Made by a program: the position numbers and the translations under genes. This document shows, one piece after another, positions 31,721 to 40,633 of a stretch of 40,633 nt of DNA (its first letter is position 1; each line of letters begins with the position of its first letter). This DNA comes from Bacteroidales bacterium (lineage in GTDB: Bacteria > Bacteroidota > Bacteroidia > Bacteroidales > P3): NCBI GenBank assembly GCA_017480185.1, contig JAFVBC010000007.1, forward strand, positions 1-40,633, written 5' to 3'. Below the pieces are notes generated by a model, which saw nothing but the letters and a program-made list of their open reading frames with translations, searched no databases and was not told where the DNA came from.

Positions 31721-33979
31721 ATGTACAAGATAGTAGGTAAACGTCAACTAACGCCAGTGTTGTATGAAATGGTTATAGATGCACCGTGGGTCGCTCGTAG
31801 TGGTCAGCCTGGCCAGTTTGTAATAGTGATACCCCAAGAAAAGGGCGAACGCATACCGTTGACCATAAGCGATATTGATGATAGTAGGTGCATGGTATCG
31901 ATAGTGTTTCAGGTGGTAGGCGACACAACAAGGCAGTTGGCTGCAAAAAATGTTGGTGACAGCATTTTTACTATCGTTGGTCCATTGGGGAAACCAAGTG
32001 AGATGATTAAAAAGCACACTGACGGCGAACCTCTAAAACTGCTCTTTATTGGTGGTGGTGTAGGTATTGCTCCTATATATCCGCAGGTGAAGTGGGCTAA
32101 AAATGTAGGTATAGAAGCCGACGTCATAATAGGTGCTCGTACTAAAGACTTGCTTTTCTACGAGGATGAATTGAGACCGCTGTGTCGCCACCTATATGTG
32201 ATGACCGACGATGGGTCGTATGGTGAACAGGGGGTGGTTACTAAAAAGATTGATGAAATATGTTCGTTGGGGGAGAACTACACCCATTGTATAGCCATCG
32301 GCCCGTTGCCAATGATGAAGTTTGTAGCCTTGACCACCAAGAAATACTCGGTGCCAACAATTGCCAGCTTGAACTGTATGATGGTGGATGGTACGGGTAT
32401 GTGTGGAGCATGTAGAGTAACGGTGGGCGATAACGTGAAATTTACCTGTGTCGATGGCCCTGAATTTGATGCGCACCTGGTAGATTTTGACGAAGCTGCA
32501 CGTAGGCTTAAGAGTCCCGACGAACGTAGGTATCGTATTGCCACCGTGTCAGATGGTCATAAATGCCGACTGACTGATGTCGCCGAAGAGACATTGAAAA
32601 CTGTTTCGACAAATGAAAGGCAACGACCAGCCGAACAACCAGCCACCGAACGTGCACGTAACTTTGACGAGGTGAACCGAGGTCTGACCGACGAACAAGC
32701 ACGTGTGGAGGCTACACGATGTTTGCAGTGCAAGACACCCCAATGTGTGCAACATTGTCCGGTAGCCATAAAAATCCCTCAGTTCATAAATGCTGTGAAA
32801 GATGGCAATACAGAAAAGGCATATTCCATTATTAGCGAAGATTCTTCGTTGCCTGCAATATGTGGCCGCGTGTGTCCACAGGAAAATCAGTGTGAGGGTC
32901 ATTGCATTAAAGGCATAAAAGGGCAACCCATTGCAATAGGTGCATTGGAACGTTATGTTGCCGATAAACATAGAGATACAGTTAAAGACATGCCATCGGT
33001 TACTCCGCAGGGAAAGAAAGTGGCTGTAATTGGTTCGGGGCCGTCGGGCTTGGCTTGTGCAAGCGACCTCACAAAACATGGGTATCGGGTTACCATATTT
33101 GAAGCCCTTCATCATGCTGGTGGGGTACTTGTTTATGGCATACCAGAATTCCGTTTGCCGAAGCAAAAAGTAGTTGAGTCGGAAATTGAAAACCTCAGAC
33201 ATTTGGGCGTTGATATACAAACAAATGTCATAGTTGGCAAGAGCGTGACGATAGACCAGTTGGTCGATGATATGCACTTTGAGGCTGTTTATGTAGCCAC
33301 TGGTGCAGGTTTGCCCCGTTTTATGGGCGTTAAAGGTGAGACTCTGACGGGTGTTATCTCTGCCAATGAACTTCTAACACGTGCAAATCTGATGCATGGA
33401 TACGATGAGCACTATGACACCCCTATACTTCTCGGGCAAAAAGTGATAGTTGTTGGTGGCGGCAACGTAGCGATGGATGCTGCGCGGACGGCTGTACGGT
33501 TGGGAAGTAGGGTAACTGTTGTGTATAGGCGTGGCATGAGCGATATGCCCGCAAGAAAAGAGGAAGTGCACCATGCTTTGGAAGAGGGAGTGGAGTTCTT
33601 GTTTCAAACCGCTCCGATTGAGGTCGTTGGCAACAGTGATGGCACGGTCAAAGCATTAAGATGTATTAAAATGCAGATGGGGGAACCTGATGCTAAAGGT
33701 CGTAGAAGTTTCACTCCGATAGAAGGAAGCGAAGTTGAACTTGAAGTTGATACCATTGTGGCAGCTCTTGGTACAACGCCCAATCCGCTAATCCGCACCA
33801 CAACACCTGGTTTAGAGTGCGAAAGTTGGGGCGGAATAAAAACCGACGAGAATGGCAAAACCAGCAGAGCACGTGTGTTTGCTGGAGGCGATGCGGTGAG
33901 TGGTGCAGCCACGGTCATATTAGCCATGGGAGCAGGCAGAAAAGCGGCAAAAGCCATTATCAAAGCATTGGGAGAGTAA
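31721..33979 (+). CDS. NfnAB-type fusion: ferredoxin-NADP reductase subunit alpha and GltD-like subunit
   Basis: A 752-aa fusion. Residues 1-275 are a SudB/NfnA (PyrK-like) FAD/NAD reductase with GGGVGIAPIYPQ (111-122) and [2Fe-2S] cysteines C219, C228, C231 and C243. Residues 325-750 are a GltD/NfnB-like protein with two N-terminal cysteine sets (C334, C337, C342, C346; C381, C385, C391, C395), the FAD motif IGSGPSG (437-443) and the NADPH motif VIVVGGGNVAMDAA. In Clostridium and Thermotoga the two halves are separate proteins that bifurcate electrons between NADH, NADPH and ferredoxin. One-gene forms are common in Bacteroidetes, often annotated as dihydroorotate dehydrogenase B subunit/glutamate synthase. 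Confidence 0.9.
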   Translation: MYKIVGKRQLTPVLYEMVIDAPWVARSGQPGQFVIVIPQEKGERIPLTISDIDDSRCMVSIVFQVVGDTTRQLAAKNVGDSIFTIVGPLGKPSEMIKKHTDGEPLKLLFIGGGVGIAPIYPQVKWAKNVGIEADVIIGARTKDLLFYEDELRPLCRHLYVMTDDGSYGEQGVVTKKIDEICSLGENYTHCIAIGPLPMMKFVALTTKKYSVPTIASLNCMMVDGTGMCGACRVTVGDNVKFTCVDGPEFDAHLVDFDEAARRLKSPDERRYRIATVSDGHKCRLTDVAEETLKTVSTNERQRPAEQPATERARNFDEVNRGLTDEQARVEATRCLQCKTPQCVQHCPVAIKIPQFINAVKDGNTEKAYSIISEDSSLPAICGRVCPQENQCEGHCIKGIKGQPIAIGALERYVADKHRDTVKDMPSVTPQGKKVAVIGSGPSGLACASDLTKHGYRVTIFEALHHAGGVLVYGIPEFRLPKQKVVESEIENLRHLGVDIQTNVIVGKSVTIDQLVDDMHFEAVYVATGAGLPRFMGVKGETLTGVISANELLTRANLMHGYDEHYDTPILLGQKVIVVGGGNVAMDAARTAVRLGSRVTVVYRRGMSDMPARKEEVHHALEEGVEFLFQTAPIEVVGNSDGTVKALRCIKMQMGEPDAKGRRSFTPIEGSEVELEVDTIVAALGTTPNPLIRTTTPGLECESWGGIKTDENGKTSRARVFAGGDAVSGAATVILAMGAGRKAAKAIIKALGE

Positions 33980-34000
33980 TTCAAACGCATAGGTGCAAAC

Positions 34001-35803
34001 ATGGCAGAGGCATTGCTAACGGTAGAAAACCTAACAAAGTCGTATGGCGACAAGCTGCTGTTCGATAACATCTCTTTTGGAATAAACTCTGGTCAAAAAA
34101 GTGCTCTGATAGCAAGAAACGGGTACGGCAAATCCACTTTGCTTAATATCATAGTTGGCAATACTCTCCCTGATAATGGGAAAGTGACATTCAGCACCGA
34201 TTGTAGACTCGCTTACATGCCTCAAACCGTAGGCAACATTGATAATCGTCGTGTTAGGGACTATGTCTTCGACGTAAAACGGCGTGAAAATGAAGACGAA
34301 TGGCTATTTGAACAGCGAGTAGAAGAGGTGGTTAGTCGGATGAAATTAGCCGCACTCTTGGATAGAAGTATAGATAGCCTAAGTGGTGGCGAACAGAAGA
34401 AGATGGCTTTGTGCCACATGCTTGTTGACGATTGCAACCTCCTCATCCTTGACGAACCTACCAACCATCTCGACATAGAGATGATAGAGTGGCTTGAGGA
34501 TTATTTGTCAAGGCAAAGATTGGCCATACTAATGGTTACTCACGACAGATATTTCCTTGACAGTGTGTGCGACAATATATTCGAACTTGACAATGCTCGG
34601 TTGTATCATTATAGGGGTAAGTATGAGTATTATTTAGAGAAAAAGGCAGAGAGGGAAGCCAACGAGCGAGCCGAGGTTGAGAAAGCCAAAAGTCTTTATC
34701 GTACCGAACTTGAATGGATGCGACGCATGCCTCAAGCGCGCGGTACAAAGTCGCAGGCCAGAAAAGATGCTTTTTACGAACTTCAAGCCAAGGCACGTAC
34801 CAAATTTGAGGAAAAGGAATCACAGTTTACGGTAAAAACCGAGCGTATCGGAGGTAAGGTTATGGACATCTTCAACCTTACCTACTCCTACGGTGGCACA
34901 CCCATTGTGACGGACTTCTCCTACTCATTTAAGCGGCAAGACCGTGTTGGCATCGTAGGTGCAAATGGTGTTGGGAAAAGCACCTTGCTCGGTCTTATAA
35001 CTGGCAGCCTGCACCCCACGTCGGGACATATCGAGGTGGGACAAACCATACGCATAGGATACTATTCGCAAAAAGGAATGATGGTTGCCGACGACAGACG
35101 GGTGATTGACATTGTGCGAGAAGTGGCCGAACAAATTGAGGTGGATGGTGGGCGGACAATGTCGGCACATCAATTTCTTTCCTATTTCGGTTTTGATAGC
35201 ACAACCCAATATAACTACTTTGCAAACTTAAGTGGTGGCGAGCGAAGAAAGTTATATCTTCTCATGGTGCTCATCGCCAATCCCAATTTTCTTATTCTTG
35301 ACGAGCCTACCAACGATCTTGATATTCGTACTTTACAAACCCTTGAACAGTTTCTTATTGCATATAAAGGTTGTCTCATTATAGTGTCGCACGACCGCTC
35401 GTTTCTTGACCACACGGTCGACCACCTATTTGTATTTGAGGGCGAGGGAAAAGTGCGGGACTATCCGTTTACCTATTCATCCTATCGCGAATGTCGTAAG
35501 GCTCAGATTGATGCAGATAGGCAGGAGAAAAAACGTGAACGAGAGCTGGTTCAACCCACTATCAGACAGAAAAACAAACCCGCACAACGCGCCACCTACA
35601 AGCAACGTCAAGAGTATGACGCTTTGTCTGTGGAGATAGAACAACTTAATGTCGAGAGGCAGAAATTGGAAGATGCTTTGTCGGATGGCACACTTACGCT
35701 TGCCTCACAACTGCAAGAGGCATCGGTGCGTATTGGTCAAATCATACAGGAATTGGATGAGAAAGAAATGCGTTGGCTGGAGCTCGACGAGTTGATAAAC
35801 TAA
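34001..35803 (+). CDS. ABC-F family ATP-binding protein
   Basis: A 600-aa soluble protein with two ABC ATPase domains and no membrane segments. Domain 1 has Walker A ARNGYGKST (38-46), signature LSGGEQKKMAL and Walker B LLILDEPTNHLD. Domain 2 has GANGVGKSTLL, LSGGERRKLYLL and FLILDEPTNDLD. The linker between them (KAEREANERAEVEKAKSL) is the ABC-F arm/P-site region, and the C terminus is a coiled coil (QEYDALSVEIEQLNVERQKL). Uup-like ABC-F proteins act on ribosomes or DNA. It is 22 bp after the fusion gene and ends 4 bp before the convergent topB stop, with no terminator visible between them. Confidence 0.93.
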   Translation: MAEALLTVENLTKSYGDKLLFDNISFGINSGQKSALIARNGYGKSTLLNIIVGNTLPDNGKVTFSTDCRLAYMPQTVGNIDNRRVRDYVFDVKRRENEDEWLFEQRVEEVVSRMKLAALLDRSIDSLSGGEQKKMALCHMLVDDCNLLILDEPTNHLDIEMIEWLEDYLSRQRLAILMVTHDRYFLDSVCDNIFELDNARLYHYRGKYEYYLEKKAEREANERAEVEKAKSLYRTELEWMRRMPQARGTKSQARKDAFYELQAKARTKFEEKESQFTVKTERIGGKVMDIFNLTYSYGGTPIVTDFSYSFKRQDRVGIVGANGVGKSTLLGLITGSLHPTSGHIEVGQTIRIGYYSQKGMMVADDRRVIDIVREVAEQIEVDGGRTMSAHQFLSYFGFDSTTQYNYFANLSGGERRKLYLLMVLIANPNFLILDEPTNDLDIRTLQTLEQFLIAYKGCLIIVSHDRSFLDHTVDHLFVFEGEGKVRDYPFTYSSYRECRKAQIDADRQEKKRERELVQPTIRQKNKPAQRATYKQRQEYDALSVEIEQLNVERQKLEDALSDGTLTLASQLQEASVRIGQIIQELDEKEMRWLELDELIN

Positions 35804-35807
35804 TCAC

Positions 35808-37613
35808 CTACTGCATTTGTCTCATTCCATCGCTCATGACGGCTTGTACAATTCCGTTCACCATTACCTTCAGTTCGCCGATAAACTGTGGCGCACTATA
35901 CTTTCCAGCCTCTATATCGCGCAACTTCTTTTCCCACATACCAGTTAGTTCAACGCTCTTTAGCAACTCCTCGTGTATCACCTCTACCAATGCAATGCCC
36001 GTTGCGGTTGGTTCAAGGCTCTTGCGCTGTTTGGTAATATAGTTGCGTTTATACAACGTTTCTATTATTGCCGCTCGTGTTGACGGCCGACCTATTCCAT
36101 TTTCTTTAAGGGCATCGCGCAACTCCTCATTGTCAACGTTTTTACCTGCTGTTTCCATGGCTCGCAGCAGTGTTGCTTCAGTATAGGGCTTGGGCGGAGT
36201 GGTCTGTCGTTCAGCGAGGGTTGGTGTATGCTCGCCATGTTCGCCTTCTTCAAAGTTGGGCAGCACCTTCTCTTCATTTTCTGTGGTTGCACCATCTTCC
36301 TGGTTCTGCCGTTCGGCCGAACTGCCAAATACCACGTGCCATCCTTCCTCAAGTATTTGTCGTCCAGTGGCTTTGAAATCAACCTTTTCAACCGCTCCAT
36401 TTACCGTTGTTGAGGCATATTTGCAGTCGGGATAGAAGACCGCAATAAACCTTCTGGTTACCATGTCGTACACCCTTTTTTCGTCGAGCGACAGGTGATG
36501 CACCGAGGGGTCTTTGCCTGTAGGGATGATAGCATGGTGGTCGGTTACTTTCGACGTGTCAAACACCTTCTTACTTTTCTTCAACTTCTTTCCTATTATG
36601 GGCTCAATCAAGGGCATGTAGGGTGTTATACCCTGCAGTATGGCTGGGCACTTGGCGTATATATCGTCGCTCAAATAAGTGGTGTCGACCCTCGGATAGG
36701 TGGTTAACTTCTTTTCATAAAGCCCCTGTATGAGTTTCAGCGTATCGTCGGCCGACAGGGAATATTTCTTGTTACACTCCACCTGAAGGCTTGTAAGGTC
36801 GAACAATCGAGGTGGCGCTTCTTTCCCTTCTTTACGCTCTATCTTCACCACGGTAAACTCTTTGTCTTTTATGCTATCGACCAGTGCCTGACCTTCTTCA
36901 GCACTTTTCACCTTGCCCTTTGTGGCGTTGAAGACGGTTGAGCGGTAGGTGGTGGAGAGTGTCCAGTATTTTTCGCTGCGAAAGTTTTTTATTTCAAGGT
37001 ATCGATTCACAATCAATGCCAGCGTAGGTGTTTGTACGCGTCCAATGCTCAGCACCTGTCGTGGCTCGCGCCGAAAGCGCAGAGTGTAAAGTCGTGTAGC
37101 GTTCATTCCGAGCAACCAGTCGCCAATGGCGCGACAAAGTCCTGCCTCGTAGAGTCGTTGATAGTCGGCCTGTGGTTTCAGATTGGCAAAACCGTCGCGT
37201 ATGGCTTCCTCGGTGAGCGACGACACCCACAACCTCATCACTGGGCATCGGACATCTGCTTTCTGCATCACCCATCGTTGTATCAGCTCACCCTCCTGTC
37301 CGGCATCGCCACAGTTTACGATGCTTTCGGCTTTACTCATCAGCTGCTCGATCACGTGGAACTGCTTTTTATAGGTCTCGTTATCAATCAGTTTTATGCC
37401 AAATCGTTGGGGTACCATTGGCAACGAACCAAATGTCCACTGTTTCCAGCGTGGATTATAATCGTGAGGCTCTTTCAGTGTGCACAGGTGGCCGTAGGTC
37501 CACGTTACCTGATAGCCATTGCCTTCAAGGTATCCGTCGCGTCGTGTGGTGGCACCAAGCACATTGGCAATGTCGCGCGCCACACTTGGCTTTTCTGCAA
37601 TGCACACTATCAT
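35808..37613 (-). CDS. topB: DNA topoisomerase III
   Basis: A 601-aa type IA topoisomerase. The TOPRIM domain begins VCIAEKPSVARDIA (Glu7), and its acidic motif is DAGQEGE (103-109), where most bacteria have DPDREGE; the same change is usual in Bacteroidetes TopB. The gate region is LSIGRVQTPTLALI (188-201), and the catalytic Tyr306 lies in TTYPRVDTTYL. No zinc-ribbon tail follows, so it is shorter than some TopB proteins. It relaxes or decatenates single-strand-containing DNA. The start overlaps the prmA stop by 4 bp. Confidence 0.94.
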   Translation of the reverse strand: MIVCIAEKPSVARDIANVLGATTRRDGYLEGNGYQVTWTYGHLCTLKEPHDYNPRWKQWTFGSLPMVPQRFGIKLIDNETYKKQFHVIEQLMSKAESIVNCGDAGQEGELIQRWVMQKADVRCPVMRLWVSSLTEEAIRDGFANLKPQADYQRLYEAGLCRAIGDWLLGMNATRLYTLRFRREPRQVLSIGRVQTPTLALIVNRYLEIKNFRSEKYWTLSTTYRSTVFNATKGKVKSAEEGQALVDSIKDKEFTVVKIERKEGKEAPPRLFDLTSLQVECNKKYSLSADDTLKLIQGLYEKKLTTYPRVDTTYLSDDIYAKCPAILQGITPYMPLIEPIIGKKLKKSKKVFDTSKVTDHHAIIPTGKDPSVHHLSLDEKRVYDMVTRRFIAVFYPDCKYASTTVNGAVEKVDFKATGRQILEEGWHVVFGSSAERQNQEDGATTENEEKVLPNFEEGEHGEHTPTLAERQTTPPKPYTEATLLRAMETAGKNVDNEELRDALKENGIGRPSTRAAIIETLYKRNYITKQRKSLEPTATGIALVEVIHEELLKSVELTGMWEKKLRDIEAGKYSAPQFIGELKVMVNGIVQAVMSDGMRQMQ

Positions 37614-38458
37614 GCCTTGTGTTTGGCTTGCATGACATATTCAATGGCGCACCAGTGCTGACGTGTTTTGGTCGATAATGGTGTCAACCCAAGCTCTTTG
37701 GCGCAGGTGTTAAGGGCATCGGCATCCGTGTCAAAGAAACCACTCACTACCAGCCGTCCACCCTCGTTCAAGCAGCGAGCATAGGTGCTCATGTCGGCCA
37801 GCAGTATGTTGCGGTTTATGTTGGCAAGAATCATGTCGAAATGCCCGTCGATGGCCGATGCATCGCCTTGAAGAATGGTGATGTTGGCCTGGTTGGTACG
37901 AGCGTTTTCAATGGCATTCTCGTATGCCCAACTGTCAATGTCAATACCCTCCACTTTGGCTGCACCACGCATTGAGGCCAGTATGGCCAGCACGGCAGTG
38001 CCGCAACCCATGTCAAGCACCGTTTTACCTGTCATGTTGGCTTCGCACACATAGCTCACCATCATATAGGTGGTGGGGTGGTGGGCGGTGCCAAAACTCA
38101 TTTTGGGGCTTATCACCACCTCGTAGTCAACGTCGTGTCTGCTGGGATGAAACGGTGCCCTCACGTGCACCCTTCCGTTGGCGCTCTCAACTACCACATC
38201 GGCATAGTCTTTCTCCCACTCGGCATTCCAATCGCGGTCTTCCATCTCGCTTACATGATATTTCAGAGGCAGCGGGAATGCCTCGGCAACGGTGCGCAGG
38301 TATTCGGGCTCGTATTTATCGGCTGGCACGTAGGCTTTCAATCCGTTGGGCGTGTCGACAAAACTCTCGTAAGGTCCTTCGTTGCCCAACTGGTCGATTA
38401 GCAGGTCGTGAAAGGTGTCTTTATCGTCGATGGTGATTTCCACTTCAATATACTTCAT
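37610..38458 (-). CDS. prmA: Ribosomal protein L11 methyltransferase
   Basis: A 282-aa SAM-dependent methyltransferase. Motif I is VLDMGCGTAVLAILA, followed by KVEGIDIDSWAYENAIEN, and the catalytic-region motif is ILANINRNILL. The N-terminal domain (1-100) has the substrate-binding arrangement of PrmA (MKYIEVEITIDDKDTFHDLL). It trimethylates lysines and the N terminus of ribosomal protein L11. It overlaps truA by 14 bp and topB by 4 bp, giving a truA-prmA-topB operon. Confidence 0.93.
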   Translation of the reverse strand: MKYIEVEITIDDKDTFHDLLIDQLGNEGPYESFVDTPNGLKAYVPADKYEPEYLRTVAEAFPLPLKYHVSEMEDRDWNAEWEKDYADVVVESANGRVHVRAPFHPSRHDVDYEVVISPKMSFGTAHHPTTYMMVSYVCEANMTGKTVLDMGCGTAVLAILASMRGAAKVEGIDIDSWAYENAIENARTNQANITILQGDASAIDGHFDMILANINRNILLADMSTYARCLNEGGRLVVSGFFDTDADALNTCAKELGLTPLSTKTRQHWCAIEYVMQAKHKA

Positions 38459-39221
38459 CGGTGTTGTTGTTTGGATTTTGCATTAAAGAGTCAAAGTTGT
38501 ATTCCACCTTGCACAGAAACAAACCTTGTGCAGGCATGCTCACTCCGGCGGCGCAGCGGTCTTTGCGCTCCACAATTTCGCGCAAGCCGTCAATAGAGAG
38601 TTTGCCTCGCCCCACGTCGAGCAGCGTGCCTGTTACCGACCGCACCATGTTGCGCAGAAAGCGGTTGCTGCGCACACTGAAGCACCATCCGTCCACCTCC
38701 TCCGTCCATTGTGCATGCGATAGGTGGCAGATGTTGGTCTTTGTTTGGGTGTGCAACTTGGCAAAGCTGGTAAAGTCGTCGTAGGTGGTGAGCAGTTGTG
38801 CGGCCTCGTTCATGGCATCAAGGTCGGGACGGAAGTAGATGCGAGCATACAGGCCCTGGCGGAAGGGGAGACGACGGTCGCTGACATGATAGTGGTAGGT
38901 GCGAGCCGTTGCGTCAAAGCGGGCATGGGCGTTGCTGCGCACTGCAAAGATGCGATACACCACAATGTCGGCTGGTAGATACGAGTTCAACTTGAACGTC
39001 AGCATCTCGGGGTCGGCCACCTGTGCGTCAAAGTGGGCATAAAAGTCGCTGGCATGCACACCGCTGTCGGTTCGTCCGCAACCCACCACCGCCACTGTCT
39101 GACGCAGCAGGGTCGACAATGCCTCTTCAAGTGTTTGTTGCACGGTGGGCAACCCCGGTTGGGTCTGCCATCCACAATAGGCTGCCCCATTGTAGGCCAG
39201 TTGTATGAAAAAACGCGACAT
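38445..39221 (-). CDS. truA: tRNA pseudouridine synthase A
   Basis: A 258-aa enzyme that makes pseudouridine at positions 38-40 of tRNA anticodon arms. The catalytic Asp52 is in GCGRTDSGVHA, after AYNGAAYCGWQ (9-19). The later motifs FTSFAK and RSNRFLRNMVRSVTGTLLDV are typical of TruA. It is the first gene of the truA-prmA-topB operon and its stop lies inside the prmA start region. Confidence 0.95.
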   Translation of the reverse strand: MSRFFIQLAYNGAAYCGWQTQPGLPTVQQTLEEALSTLLRQTVAVVGCGRTDSGVHASDFYAHFDAQVADPEMLTFKLNSYLPADIVVYRIFAVRSNAHARFDATARTYHYHVSDRRLPFRQGLYARIYFRPDLDAMNEAAQLLTTYDDFTSFAKLHTQTKTNICHLSHAQWTEEVDGWCFSVRSNRFLRNMVRSVTGTLLDVGRGKLSIDGLREIVERKDRCAAGVSMPAQGLFLCKVEYNFDSLMQNPNNNTDEVY

Positions 39222-39231
39222 ATTCTGCCTG

Positions 39232-39239
39232 CAAAGTTA
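39232..39239 (-). promoter_or_regulatory. -7 box of the truA-prmA-topB operon
   Basis: On the minus strand TAACTTTG matches TAnnTTTG, 10 bp before the truA start. That spacing gives a very short or absent leader. Confidence 0.5.
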
Positions 39240-39286
39240 CTGCTTTTTTGCCTACGATGTTGCCCCCTTTTACTTGCCGTTATCGC

Positions 39287-40477
39287 CTACAGCCACAGCC
39301 GCGCACTGAGTGTGAATGCCATGTTGGCCGATAGCTCGGCTTTGAAATACGAGGCCGACCGTGGTGCCAAGCGCATGGCAACACCAACGCCCCAGTCAGA
39401 AAAGCCCCATCGCAACAGGCCGTCAATGCCCATCCCCACCTCTATCAAGCCGTTGTAGGGGGCTTGCATGTCAATGCCATCATCCACAATGTGCCCGCCG
39501 GGTGTGGCGTTCCACAACGTGCCCCACATGGCCTTCAGGGTGGCAAAAGGGGTTGGCACCAGACCAATCATGACATTGGCATTGTAGAGCGAGAATAGGG
39601 GACTGGTGGTTTGCACGCGCACCATGCACAGCGCAAAGGCATCGGCCCAAAACTCGTCGGGCCATACGGTGGCCATTGCTTGATCAGACGCAAGCAGCAT
39701 CCCGTTGCTACCACCCAAACAAAAGCGCCGATGCTGCCAAACGTTTGGGCTACATGCTCCGGCGTGTGCCGCGATTCGAGTGGTCAGCAAACGGCGTTGC
39801 AACTGCTTGTGATATTGCAACAGCCCTTTTATCGCGGTTGTTGCAGCGTGGTCGGCCAGGGTTAGGGCAATGGTGGCCTCAAGTCCTTGCGGCCATGCGA
39901 CGGTGGCTGTGAGGTCGAGGCCTCGATAGTGCCGAGCCCCTTGTCCGTATAGCAACCCTATGCTGTCGTAGAGCCGTTGCTCGGAAAACAGGGTGGCCGA
40001 CAGGCCATAAGTGGTGCGAGCATGCTTTATGGCAAGTGCTGCCTCGGCCTTTTGTTGGTGGGTCATAAGGCTCCGTCCAAGATTGCTCACCACGGCGTTG
40101 AAACCTTCGGCATGGGTGGCAAGTGTCAGTCCACCAGACGGGAACACATCGTCGGCAATGGCAAGGCTGATGTCGGTGGTGTTGGCCGACCGTTTGGTGT
40201 GGAGCGAGTAGCATAGTCCGCCTTTCAATTGCTTGTCTTCCACCCCCCATCCGCCCCATGCATCCACCTGGTGGGTTGTGCGCGACTTGTCGGGCGGAGC
40301 GTAGGTTGCCGTCAGCCCCAGTCCCCAGCGCGAATGCTCATAGCGGTTATATTGCCACAGTCGGTCGGCATTGGCTGCCACGGCCACTCCCTTGCGGTTT
40401 TGCCACAAGTGAATCTGCTGCGCTTGGCACGTTGCAGCCAACAGCATCACGACGGTTACTGACACTATGTGCTTCAT
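39287..40477 (-). CDS. Putative outer-membrane beta-barrel protein
   Basis: A 396-aa protein with a signal peptide (VSVTVVMLLAATCQAQ). The mature part alternates hydrophobic and polar residues and has many aromatic strand ends, typical of a barrel (RWGLGLTATYAP, TTYGLSATLF, LLRWGFSDWGVGVAMRLAP). It ends in a strand with a terminal hydrophobic pattern (FTLSARLWL), as in many outer-membrane proteins. The block FCLGGSNGMLLASD followed by PLFSLYNANVMIG recalls the C-terminal part of Omp85/FhaC barrels, where LGG and a late PL..LYNAN are common, but I cannot assign a family. It stands alone with its own promoter. Confidence 0.6.
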   Translation of the reverse strand: MKHIVSVTVVMLLAATCQAQQIHLWQNRKGVAVAANADRLWQYNRYEHSRWGLGLTATYAPPDKSRTTHQVDAWGGWGVEDKQLKGGLCYSLHTKRSANTTDISLAIADDVFPSGGLTLATHAEGFNAVVSNLGRSLMTHQQKAEAALAIKHARTTYGLSATLFSEQRLYDSIGLLYGQGARHYRGLDLTATVAWPQGLEATIALTLADHAATTAIKGLLQYHKQLQRRLLTTRIAAHAGACSPNVWQHRRFCLGGSNGMLLASDQAMATVWPDEFWADAFALCMVRVQTTSPLFSLYNANVMIGLVPTPFATLKAMWGTLWNATPGGHIVDDGIDMQAPYNGLIEVGMGIDGLLRWGFSDWGVGVAMRLAPRSASYFKAELSANMAFTLSARLWL

Positions 40478-40484
40478 CGGTCTG

Positions 40485-40492
40485 CAAAGATA
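40485..40492 (-). promoter_or_regulatory. -7 box of the outer-membrane protein gene
   Basis: On the minus strand TATCTTTG matches TAnnTTTG exactly, 7 bp before the ATG. The mRNA would be nearly leaderless. No clear -33 element is seen. Confidence 0.5.
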
Positions 40493-40561
40493 GGGCTTTT
40501 TTAGCGGTCGGAAGTTGTGGAAAGGAGGCCGAAGGCAATGGAGCAGATGGTGTGGAAGTGG

Positions 40562-40633
40562 GTATCAACTTCGGCACAAGTAAGGCCGTTCTTCAGTCGT
40601 TCTTCAGTTGTTCTTCAGTCAACCACTGAAGAA
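40562..40633. repeat. Palindrome built from 11-bp GTTCTTCAGTY units (copy D, cut by window end)
   Basis: The left arm has CAAGTAAGGCC then three tandem units (GTTCTTCAGTC, GTTCTTCAGTT, GTTCTTCAGTC). The right arm begins CACTGAAGAA and runs off the window. Three units on the left is one more than in copies A-C. Confidence 0.75.

Overview
The window looks like a chromosomal segment from a member of the Bacteroidales, probably Prevotella-like. The reasons are recurring TAnnTTTG promoter boxes (the Bacteroidetes -7 element), no clear Shine-Dalgarno sites, a 47-bp type II CRISPR repeat of the Bacteroidetes kind, a fused NfnA-NfnB protein, a TopB with the DAGQEGE TOPRIM motif, and REP-like intergenic repeats. 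The species call is inference.

Layout. 1-456 is one end of a CRISPR array that runs off the left edge. Beside it (582-~690) lies a diverged repeat that reads as the anti-repeat of a tracrRNA, so this is most likely a type II-C system whose cas genes lie outside the window. 1176-7761 (minus strand) is a tripartite RND efflux operon: tetR, tolC, membrane-fusion lipoprotein, RND pump and a PII-like protein. A perfect 14+14 bp palindrome overlaps the -33 box of its promoter. 7901-10582 holds yajC, terC and a split chromate-transporter pair. 10591-17295 (minus) is a second export operon: tolC, HlyD, two ABC-2 permeases, a LytS-type kinase and a LytTR regulator.

17930-25652 (plus) is a compact defence operon: an XRE regulator, a DUF4007 protein, a 1075-aa P-loop ATPase, a PAPS-reductase-like protein with four candidate Fe-S cysteines, and a DUF262/DUF1524 nuclease. 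Gene order and domains match SspB-SspC-SspD-SspE, the single-strand DNA phosphorothioation system, but no cysteine desulfurase (SspA) is present, so sulfur would have to come from a housekeeping enzyme. Downstream are decayed coding remnants, an AlbA_2/Schlafen-type regulator, a broken retropepsin-like protease and tRNA-Glu(CTC), which suggests an accessory island.

29175-40477 returns to core genes: M20 dipeptidase, a GH43-type glycosidase, NfnAB fusion, an ABC-F ATPase, topB, prmA, truA and an unrecognised outer-membrane protein.

The least explained structure is a family of four large intergenic palindromes (923-1013, 8286-8400, 17560-17660, 40562-end) whose arms are built from tandem 11-bp GTTCTTCAGTY units in varying number. 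The features most worth follow-up are the Ssp-like operon lacking sspA, the divergently arranged tracrRNA/CRISPR promoters, and these palindromes.
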